From an uncultured Aquimarina sp. (lineage in GTDB: Bacteria; Bacteroidota; Bacteroidia; Flavobacteriales; Flavobacteriaceae): a DNA stretch of 64,000 nucleotides. The notes beneath the pieces were generated by a model that was given only the letters and a program-made list of their open reading frames with translations, searched no databases and was not told where the DNA came from. The stretch is from assembly GCF_947495315.1 (NCBI RefSeq), contig NZ_CANLYD010000008.1, positions 124,001 to 188,000 of the forward strand. The letters are read 5' to 3'. Position numbers and translations under genes: made by a program. This document shows positions 39,918 through 45,068 of this stretch, piece by piece (the stretch's first letter is position 1; each line of letters opens with the position of its first letter).

Positions 39918-39990
39918 GGTATACTCCGGGATTCGAACCCTGTTCTTCTCATTCACAGTGAGATGCTTTACCAGATAAGCTAGAGATACC
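39918..39990 (-). tRNA. tRNA-His (GUG)
   Basis: Anticodon arm TCTCA-CTGTGAA-TGAGA. The acceptor GGTATCT pairs with a 3' end ATACC with one mismatch. T loop TTCGAAT. Lies 5 bp from tRNA-Phe. Confidence 0.85.
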
Positions 39991-40008
39991 ATAAAGTATA
40001 TGTATTGA

Positions 40009-40078
40009 TGACCCGAAAGGATTCGAACCTTTACACCAAGAGTCAAAGTCTTGGATGCTGCCGTTACATCACAGGTCA
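40009..40078 (-). tRNA. tRNA-Gln (UUG)
   Basis: Acceptor TGACCTG/CGGGTCA, anticodon arm CAAGA-CTTTGAC-TCTTG, T arm AAAGG-TTCGAAT-CCTTT. All stems intact. Confidence 0.88.
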
Positions 40079-40083
40079 ATTTG

Positions 40084-40156
40084 TAAGCTCAATAGGATTT
40101 GAATCTATACTTCAAGGGTCGTAACCTTGGGTGTTTCCATTTACACCATGAGCCTA
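40084..40156 (-). tRNA. tRNA-Arg (ACG)
   Basis: Acceptor TAGGCTC/GAGCTTA, anticodon arm CAAGG-TTACGAC-CCTTG, T arm ATAGA-TTCAAAT-CCTAT with an A-C mismatch at the last pair. Confidence 0.82.
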
Positions 40157-40160
40157 TTTT

Positions 40161-40290
40161 GTACTCCACCTTGGATTACTCATTGATTCTTATTGTTATA
40201 AGAAATCGTGAATGCACAGCATTTCGAACCAAGACTGAACCGGGCTTAAACCGGATGCCTCTCCCATTTGGGCTAGCGGAGCATGAGTAC
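40161..40290 (-). pseudogene. tRNA-Leu-like (UAA) with a T-loop insertion
   Basis: 5' part GTACTCATGCTCC, anticodon arm TCCGG-TTTAAGC-CCGGT, T stem CTTGG/CCAAG. The T loop TTCGAA is followed by the 44-bp mini-insertion before TCCAAG. The 3' acceptor GGAGTAC pairs with GTACTC. Its 5' end overlaps the next tRNA by two bases. Confidence 0.7.
40178..40221 (+). mobile_element. tRNA mini-insertion, in the tRNA-Leu-like gene (T loop)
   Basis: 44 bp, ACTCATTGATTC to ATCGTGAATGCACAGCA, preceded by ATT and followed by TTT. Same terminal GTGAATGC...GCA as the copies in His and Arg. Confidence 0.75.
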
Positions 40291-40361
40291 AGGAAGAGAG
40301 ATTCGAACTCTCAGAACCTTGATTCTAAATCAAGTGCGTATGCCAGTTCCGCCATTCCTGC
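40289..40361 (-). tRNA. tRNA-Leu (UAG) with a short variable arm
   Basis: Acceptor GCAGGAA/TTCCTGT, anticodon arm CTTGA-TTTAGAA-TCAAG, T arm GAGAG-TTCGAAT-CTCTC. The D arm (TGGCGGAACTGGCATACGC) is Leu-like, but the variable region has only five bases, whereas bacterial tRNA-Leu normally has a long arm. Confidence 0.75.
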
Positions 40362-40377
40362 ATTAAAATTAAAATTG

Positions 40378-40503
40378 TACTCTTTAGGAGAATCGAACTC
40401 CTATTTCCTCATAGAAATGAGGAATGAATTCAACGAAACTTATTTATTAAATAAACTTCTTTGAGTTAAAGTGAGGTGTACTAAACCATTATACGAACAG
40501 AGC
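40378..40503 (-). pseudogene. tRNA-Glu (UUC) with an anticodon-loop insertion
   Basis: Removing 50 bases plus one AAA repeat restores the anticodon arm CCTCA-CTTTCTA-TGAGG. The T arm TAGGAGTTCGATTCTCCTA is intact. The insertion splits the anticodon between its second and third bases, so the tRNA can work only if the insert is removed from the RNA. Confidence 0.75.
40415..40467 (-). mobile_element. tRNA mini-insertion, in tRNA-Glu (anticodon loop)
   Basis: 50 bp plus one AAA: AACTCAAAGAAG to TTCGTTGAATTCATTCCTCA on the minus strand. The flanking AAA (TTT in tRNA sense) is duplicated. Orientation is opposite to the copies in the Ser-type genes. Confidence 0.75.
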
Positions 40504-40509
40504 ATTTGT

Positions 40510-40632
40510 ATACCTACTAAGACTTGAATTTAGACTTAGGGATTAGAAATGCTGTGCATTCACGAACTCTTTAGTTTGAAATAAATAACATGTGAGCTAA
40601 ATCCCTTGTGCTTCCAATTACACCATAGATAT
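40510..40632 (-). pseudogene. tRNA-Arg (UCU) with an anticodon-loop insertion
   Basis: Acceptor ATATCTA/TAGGTAT. Removing the insert restores AGGGA-TTTCTAA-TCCCT, anticodon UCU. The insert is in the loop at the same phase as in tRNA-Glu (after TTT, before C). Confidence 0.75.
40550..40598 (-). mobile_element. tRNA mini-insertion, in tRNA-Arg (anticodon loop)
   Basis: 49 bp, AGCTCACATG to TTCGTGAATGCACAGCA on the minus strand, with AAA on each side (plus strand). Confidence 0.75.
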
Positions 40633-40639
40633 AAATCTA

Positions 40640-40722
40640 GTCTGAGAAGCAGGATTGACTTCGTCTTCCTGCAATGTCTCAGCTTGGACTCATTTCAAGT
40701 AAACTTGAATGAGTCACTTCGT
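40640..40722 (-). pseudogene. tRNA-Pro-like 3' fragment and palindromic repeat
   Basis: A partial copy of the next tRNA's T arm (GCAGG...CCTGCTTCTCAG) with an enlarged loop, next to the palindrome GACTCATTTCAAGT/ACTTGAATGAGTC. No complete tRNA. Confidence 0.45.
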
Positions 40723-40794
40723 CTGAGAAGCAGGATTCGAACCTGCGACCTCTCGCGTCCAAGGCGAGTAAACAAACCACCGTTATCTTCCCAG
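40723..40794 (-). tRNA. tRNA-Pro (UGG)
   Basis: Acceptor CTGGGAA/TTCTCAG, anticodon arm CTCGC-CTTGGAC-GCGAG, T arm GCAGG-TTCGAAT-CCTGC. Confidence 0.85.
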
Positions 40795-40803
40795 ATGTAT
40801 AGC

Positions 40804-40889
40804 GGAAGAAGTGAGAATCGAACCCACACGAGTCATTAGCTCCTAACAGTTTTCAAGACTGCGGCCACCACCTATTGGCTTGCTCTTCC
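40804..40889 (-). tRNA. tRNA-Ser (UGA)
   Basis: Acceptor GGAAGA/TCTTCC, anticodon arm GCAGT-CTTGAAA-ACTGT, class II variable arm, T arm GTGGG-TTCGATT-CTCAC. An interrupted duplicate lies at 41523-41678 and shows the exact insertion site. Confidence 0.88.
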
Positions 40890-40898
40890 GTTTTTTGC

Positions 40899-40971
40899 AG
40901 TACCGACCCCGCCTAGGCGGGGCGAGCTCCCGAGAGACAGTCGGGTGCACTAGCCACTGTGCTACGATACT
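40899..40971 (-). pseudogene. tRNA-Asp (GUC) whose T arm is a REP palindrome
   Basis: Acceptor AGTATCG/CGGTACT, D arm and anticodon arm CCCGA-CTGTCTC-TCGGG are normal. In place of a T arm there is the palindrome CCCCGCCTAGGCGGGG. It could fold as a mock T arm but lacks the TTC loop. Confidence 0.75.
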
Positions 40972-41032
40972 ATATTCCCTTGAAAAAGGGAATCTTTTAA
41001 ATTTTAATCAATAACTTTTAGTTACTGTTAAA

Positions 41033-41160
41033 GTGGGAGTTATAGGATTCGAACCTATTCAGCTTTCGCAACAGTTTTTAACTCAAAGACCGTCATTTTT
41101 ATTTTGGATTCGTTGAATTCGATTCCTCATTTCAGACTGCCCTGGCTCTCCAGCTCCAGC
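41033..41160 (-). pseudogene. tRNA with anticodon-loop insertion (Ser- or Phe-like)
   Basis: T arm ATAGG-TTCGAAT-CCTAT and 3' acceptor CTCCCAC are intact. Removing the insert gives GCAGT-CTGAAAA-ACTGT, anticodon GAA by position, although the arm resembles the Ser(UGA) arm with one base lost. The 5' acceptor pairs at only five of seven positions. Confidence 0.6.
41080..41129 (+). mobile_element. tRNA mini-insertion, in the Ser/Phe-like gene (anticodon loop)
   Basis: 50 bp, AACTCAAAGACCGTC to GGATTCGTTGAATTCGATTC, ending CTCA; TTT on both sides. Nearly the same ends as the tRNA-Glu copy but opposite orientation. Confidence 0.75.
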
Positions 41161-41179
41161 GAATTCCCTATTTTGAGAT

Positions 41180-41270
41180 TGAAACAAGAATGAGATTGCT
41201 ACGCTTTATCATTAAGCCTCAAAGTGGATTTCATAGCATCCAAAATAAATTTGATACTATTTTAATCATT
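41180..41270 (-). pseudogene. tRNA-Cys 3' fragment
   Basis: Only the end of a T arm and acceptor (AATCTCATTCTTGTTTC) matching the intact tRNA-Cys next to it. The rest is unrelated sequence. Confidence 0.4.
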
Positions 41271-41272
41271 GA

Positions 41273-41344
41273 GACAAGAATGAGATTCGAACTCATAAAA
41301 AACGGATTTGCAATCCGTTGGCTTTGCCATTCAGCCACCTTGTC
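41273..41344 (-). tRNA. tRNA-Cys (GCA)
   Basis: Acceptor GACAAGG/TCTTGTC, anticodon arm ACGGA-TTGCAAA-TCCGT, T arm ATGAG-TTCGAAT-CTCAT. Confidence 0.87.
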
Positions 41345-41349
41345 TTAGC

Positions 41350-41423
41350 GATACCAGTAGGATTTGAACCCACATCTTGAGAGTTAACAGCTCATTAGTA
41401 AGCGACCGTTACCCTACAGTATC
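41350..41423 (-). tRNA. tRNA-Asn (GUU), weak
   Basis: Acceptor GATACTG/TGGTATC and T arm GTGGG-TTCAAAT-CCTAC are good; anticodon loop CTGTTAA gives GUU. The anticodon stem has only three pairs and the D arm is irregular, so it may be degenerating. Confidence 0.6.
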
Positions 41424-41431
41424 AATATTGC

Positions 41432-41517
41432 GGAGGACAAAGGAATTGAACCTTCACTGCCGTTAGACAGACTTGTTTAGCAGACAAGCGCAACAAACCA
41501 ATATTTGCCTATCCTCC
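41432..41517 (-). tRNA. tRNA-Ser (GCU)
   Basis: Acceptor GGAGGA/TCCTCC, anticodon arm CTTGT-CTGCTAA-ACAAG, long variable arm CTGTCTAACGGCAG, T loop TTCAATT. Confidence 0.88.
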
Positions 41518-41522
41518 AAATC

Positions 41523-41678
41523 GGAAGAAGTGGGAGTCGAATCTACCTGAGACAGACAGGCCCACACGAGTCATTAGCTCCTAACAGTTTTAACTCTTGT
41601 TTGCTATTTCCCTTTTGGATTCGTTGAATCGCAAGCTTATTTCAAGACTGCGGTCACCGCCAATTGGCTTGCTCTTCC
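41523..41678 (-). pseudogene. tRNA-Ser (UGA) duplicate with two insertions
   Basis: Identical in most parts to 40804-40889, but with the 48-bp mini-insertion plus TTT in the anticodon loop and a 17-19 bp palindrome (CCTGAGACAGACAGG) in the T loop. It shows directly what the uninterrupted gene looked like. Confidence 0.85.
41592..41639 (+). mobile_element. tRNA mini-insertion, in the tRNA-Ser duplicate (anticodon loop)
   Basis: 48 bp, AACTCTTGTTTGC to TTGGATTCGTTGAATCG, ending CAAGCTTA. The intact site CAGTTTTCAAG becomes CAGTTTT-insert-TTTCAAG, a 3-bp TTT duplication. Confidence 0.85.
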
Positions 41679-41685
41679 TTAAAGT

Positions 41686-41757
41686 TGACACAGAGGGATT
41701 TGAACCCACATCACCTCGATTAAAAGTCGAGTGCTTTTCCAGTTAAGCTACGTGTCA
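41686..41757 (-). tRNA. tRNA-Lys (UUU), first gene of the array
   Basis: Acceptor TGACACG/TGTGTCA, anticodon arm CTCGA-CTTTTAA-TCGAG, T loop TTCAAAT with one mismatch in the T stem. Confidence 0.85.
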
Positions 41758-41845
41758 ATTTTGGTTTTCAGTATGTCAATGAACTAATACTATCATCTTC
41801 AATTAAAACATGAAATGTTTTAGAAATCAGAATGTTAGTTTTTAG

Positions 41846-41934
41846 GGTCCCGCTCTTTTACGGGATGAGTTCAACTATTTTCTTTGTATAATCCACAAAA
41901 GTGGATTTCCAAAGCAAAGTTTTACTCATAAAAA
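41846..41934 (-). repeat. Interspersed repeat, copy D, next to the tRNA array
   Basis: GTCCCGCTCTTTTACGGGA, then GAGTTCAACTATTTTCTTTG and a diverged end. Same orientation as copy C before rtcB (63556-63641). Confidence 0.55.
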
Positions 41935-41962
41935 AAGGCGCCTTATTCGGGCGCCTTTATAT
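41930..41962 (-). terminator. Terminator of the 57-aa ORF
   Basis: GGCGCC stem, minus strand AAAGGCGCC...GGCGCCTTTTTTT. It separates the small ORF from the tRNA array downstream. Confidence 0.8.
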
Positions 41963-41982
41963 ATCTTGTTGTTGTATGTCGG

Positions 41983-42156
41983 TTATAATCGCATACAATT
42001 TCTTTCTATATAATAGACACCATATATATTCCAATCGGAACAATATTCTCTTTGTTTGCTAAAGAGGCGGGTTACACTATGTTGTAAAATTTTCGGTATC
42101 ATTCTTAATTCTTTTATTGTTGTAAATAACTCAATCACTATTGATTTTTGTTTCAT
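41983..42156 (-). CDS. Small ORF, 57 aa, between promoter and tRNA array
   Basis: MKQKSIVIELFTTIKELRMI, ending IERNCMRL. It has a good promoter upstream (42170-42200) and a terminator downstream, so it forms its own unit. Unknown; could be a leader peptide or non-coding transcript. Its position parallels the 27-residue ORF before rtcB. Confidence 0.4.
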   Translation of the reverse strand: MKQKSIVIELFTTIKELRMIPKILQHSVTRLFSKQREYCSDWNIYGVYYIERNCMRL

Positions 42157-42169
42157 TATGATTGCGATG

Positions 42170-42280
42170 CAAAGATCAAAACTTTTTTTAAATCTCCAAA
42201 CATTTTTTTAATTTATTTTACTGATAATCAATTAGTTATGATTGTTTTAGGGTATAAGAATCCCTGTCCGTTTTTCAACG
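42170..42280 (-). promoter_or_regulatory. Promoter block homologous to that of rtcB
   Basis: Minus strand: TTTG (42197-42200) and TGATCTTTG (42170-42178), correct spacing. The region upstream (42200-42280), including CTGATAATCA and CCCTGTCCGTTT, aligns with 63920-64000. Confidence 0.65.
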
Positions 42281-42382
42281 GATATTGGATTTTTTTGCAA
42301 TCGTCTGTCTCTCTGATGCTTACTTTCCAAATACTATTCTTTATGTGCTAATTAGTTTTTAAACATTTTTTCGAAAATTTTT

Positions 42383-42415
42383 AATAAAAAAAGCGTCCAA
42401 TTTCTTGGACGCTTG
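42383..42415 (-). terminator. Terminator of the 36-aa ORF
   Basis: Minus strand AAGCGTCCAAGAAATTGGACGCTTTTTTT. Confidence 0.75.
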
Positions 42416-42457
42416 TACTATATCTGTTTTTATCTTTAAATCATATCAAAATAATAG

Positions 42458-42568
42458 TCAAAAATAGTTACAAAGCGTCCTTTTACCGGTATCAGATACT
42501 TCTATCCATCGGTAATCACACTGACTAAACAGTGATTTCGGCATAATATGTAATCTATTTTTTGTCAT
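42458..42568 (-). CDS. Small ORF, 36 aa
   Basis: MTKNRLHIMPKSLFSQCDYR, ending GKRTLCNYF. It is preceded by TTTG/TATTTG promoter-like boxes and followed by a clean terminator, so it is a promoter-ORF-terminator unit like the one at 41983. Whether it is translated is unknown. Confidence 0.35.
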   Translation of the reverse strand: MTKNRLHIMPKSLFSQCDYRWIEVSDTGKRTLCNYF

Positions 42569-42719
42569 TTCTTATACAAATATTCAATAATATGGTAATA
42601 CAATCCAAATATTGAATGTGTTTTCTGAGGGTATCCTAATAATTTAGAATCAATTTAAGTGTTTTTTCTGTAAAAAGCAAATAACATTATATGAAACTAT
42701 ATTTGTACTTTTATCAGCA

Positions 42720-43223
42720 ATGACAGTTCAAGATTTTATCAATTGGTTTGGAAATAACCCTAATTTGGTATTAGGTTATTTCGCAATAATTATAGCATTT
42801 TCCTTAATAGGTTTACTTTTTGTAAAACCAATAAACTTTAAACCTCCTATTAATTACTTATATGGAATTTTAATTTATGCTATAACCATTCCGGGATTAC
42901 TAGCCTTGGTTTTATTATTATATAGTTTTTTCTTTTTAAAAACCAATTTACTTCAGTTAGACTTGGTGACATACTTTGTCCCATTAATATCCATGATTAT
43001 CACTTTGGTTATCATTAATAGAACGATACCAATGTCCCGAATACCAGGTTTCGGAAAATTATCGGGTCTTTTTATTATTATCATTATCACCTTTGTTATA
43101 ACCTATATTTTACAACGAATGTTTTTTGGGGTATTCTTTGTAGGAAGATTTCAATACTTAATAGTATTCTTTTTGGCTTTGTTATTTGGATTAAAAATTG
43201 CCTGGGATCGAATAGTAAAATGA
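42720..43223 (+). CDS. Membrane protein, 167 aa, unknown
   Basis: The protein has about five hydrophobic segments (YFAIIIAFSLIGLLFV near 20, YGILIYAITIPGLLALVLLL near 45, further ones near 90, 115 and 145), so it is an inner-membrane protein. No conserved motif seen. It starts at ATG 42720 and is co-oriented with the coiled-coil and ABC-transporter genes, 128 bp upstream of them with its own likely promoter for those in between. Confidence 0.75.
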   Translation: MTVQDFINWFGNNPNLVLGYFAIIIAFSLIGLLFVKPINFKPPINYLYGILIYAITIPGLLALVLLLYSFFFLKTNLLQLDLVTYFVPLISMIITLVIINRTIPMSRIPGFGKLSGLFIIIIITFVITYILQRMFFGVFFVGRFQYLIVFFLALLFGLKIAWDRIVK

Positions 43224-43351
43224 TGATTTACAAAATAATTGTAACGTTTTGACAATAGATCATACGAATAATATACAGGTATGAGAGGAAAAAACACTCT
43301 TATCTCCTTATACAACACTTATTTTTTTAAATTTGTTTAAATTCACTAACC

Positions 43352-44032
43352 ATGCTAAAAAATTTAAAGTCCTTATTTATAGTTGACGATTCTGAGGAAG
43401 AAAATAAAAAACCCGCTGAGTCAACAGAAAAAACTGATGTAAATTCGGATAAAAAACCGGTTGCATCAACTCCACCACCACTTCCTAATAATCCTGTGAG
43501 TTCTTCTTCTGAAGGTGCTTTGGATACTAAAATCGTAGAAAAGCTATTACAGGCAATTGAGAAGAATAATCTTGATGGATTTGACTACCTCGAATATAAA
43601 AAATCGCTAAAAGCTCTGGAGAAGATGCCAATGGACGAAGCGACTAAGTATCGTTCGGCTTTTGCTACTGCTTCGACAATGGGAGTGACGTTAGATAAAC
43701 TTTTACAGACTACTAATTTTTATATTGGTGTACTTGACAAGGAAAATGAACAATTTACAGGAGCTTTTAAGAATCAATTCGACAGCAAAGTATCTGGAAG
43801 GGAAAGAGAAATTGCTCAATTTGAGTCTATAATAAAAGAAAAGTCAGAGGAAATTAAAAGATTGACAGAAGAAATTGCTAAACATCAACAAGAAATTAGC
43901 GATCTAAAAGCTAAGGTAGAAGAGAGTAATAGTAAGATTAATAAAACACAAAATGATTTCAAAGTGTCTTATGATCACCTGAAAGCTCAGTTCGAAGAAG
44001 ATATTGTTAAAATGCAGAAATACTTAAAATAA
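43352..44032 (+). CDS. Coiled-coil protein, 226 aa
   Basis: It starts MLKNLKSLFIVDDSEEENKK, with a Pro/Ser-rich linker (TPPPLPNNP) near 45-55, a helical domain (about 60-140, KALEKMPMDEATKYRSAF) and a long coiled coil (about 145-215). No signal peptide or membrane segment. Its stop codon abuts the next ATG, so the two are translationally coupled. Not recognised; such proteins co-occur with OmpA-type ABC systems and may form a cytoplasmic scaffold (inference). Confidence 0.75.
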   Translation: MLKNLKSLFIVDDSEEENKKPAESTEKTDVNSDKKPVASTPPPLPNNPVSSSSEGALDTKIVEKLLQAIEKNNLDGFDYLEYKKSLKALEKMPMDEATKYRSAFATASTMGVTLDKLLQTTNFYIGVLDKENEQFTGAFKNQFDSKVSGREREIAQFESIIKEKSEEIKRLTEEIAKHQQEISDLKAKVEESNSKINKTQNDFKVSYDHLKAQFEEDIVKMQKYLK

Positions 44033-45046
44033 ATGGACAACAACTCACTAAAACCAAAAACATTTTGGAAAAGACCCGAAGGTAAAACCGGGATGTTATT
44101 TATGGGGCTTTTAGGAGCTGGAGGATTGTACGGATTGTACAAAGTGCTTCCGTTTCTAATTACTATTGTAGAGAATACTTTATATCTAGGAGTTTTATTA
44201 GCAGTCTTAGGAGCCTTAATCTATATTGTATTAGATCCTAAGATGAGAAATCTTATTTTCTATATGTATAAGTCTTTTATGCGTTGGTTAACAGGGCTTT
44301 TTATTCAGATAGATCCGATAGGAATTCTGAAAAGTTATATAGAAGATCTTCATGATAATCTAAAGAAGATGAATAAGCAGATCGCTTCTCTAAAAGGACA
44401 GATGAAGCGTTTACAAACGATCATCTATGATAACAAAAAGAATATCAACAATAATCTAAAGTTAGCTAGTGCTGCGAAAGAAAGGGATAAGAAAGGAATC
44501 ATGATTCTTAAATCCAGAAAGGCAGGTAGATTAAAGGAGTCTAATATGAAGCTTGATGAGCTCTACAAAAAGATGGAAATTCTGTATAGAGTTTTAGTCA
44601 AAATGTATGAGAATTCTGAAATATTACTAGAGGATATAGAGGATCAGGTAATGGTTAAAGAGCAAGAGAGAAAGGCTGTGCGAGCTGGACATTCCGCAAT
44701 GAAATCTGCAATGAATATTATCGCGGGGAATAATGACAAAAAAGAAATGTTTGATCGAGCGCTAGAAGCAATTGCAGATGATGTAAGTATGAAGATAGGA
44801 GAGATGGAGCGTTTTATGGAAATGTCCAATAACTTTATGGATTCTATTGATTTACAGAACGGAATATTCGAAGAAGAAGGTTTAGAACTTCTTGAGAAAT
44901 GGGAGAACGAAGGGGTTTCTCTTATTTTAGGAAATCAAAAAGATTTATTGGTACACGATCAACATAGCGTAGATCTGGATGCACCAATAGTAAAAACTAA
45001 AACCCAAAATAATCAATACTCAGACTTATTTAATTTTGAGGATTAA
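44033..45046 (+). CDS. Membrane-anchored coiled-coil protein, 337 aa
   Basis: It has two hydrophobic segments near residues 18-60 (LFMGLLGAGGLYGLYKVLPF, LYLGVLLAVLGALIYIV) followed by a long cytoplasmic helical region (KKMNKQIASLKGQMKRLQ, and further heptads to about 270). Topology: hairpin in the inner membrane with a coiled-coil tail. It starts directly at the stop of the preceding gene. It could organise the ABC transporter downstream at the membrane, but there is no direct evidence. Confidence 0.75.
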   Translation: MDNNSLKPKTFWKRPEGKTGMLFMGLLGAGGLYGLYKVLPFLITIVENTLYLGVLLAVLGALIYIVLDPKMRNLIFYMYKSFMRWLTGLFIQIDPIGILKSYIEDLHDNLKKMNKQIASLKGQMKRLQTIIYDNKKNINNNLKLASAAKERDKKGIMILKSRKAGRLKESNMKLDELYKKMEILYRVLVKMYENSEILLEDIEDQVMVKEQERKAVRAGHSAMKSAMNIIAGNNDKKEMFDRALEAIADDVSMKIGEMERFMEMSNNFMDSIDLQNGIFEEEGLELLEKWENEGVSLILGNQKDLLVHDQHSVDLDAPIVKTKTQNNQYSDLFNFED

Positions 45047-45068
45047 AACATAACACTAATCAAAAATC

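Noticed and set aside
40099..40839. ORFs of 121 and 77 codons on the plus strand
   Set aside because: Antisense readings of tRNA genes, with tRNA-derived peptides.
40415..41639. tRNA inserts as group I or archaeal-type introns
   Set aside because: Too short, end in CA/TA with no terminal G, occur in both orientations and have TTT duplications.
42148..42351. 67-codon plus-strand ORF in the promoter region
   Set aside because: Overlaps the conserved promoter block and a small ORF on the other strand; low-complexity Phe-rich product.
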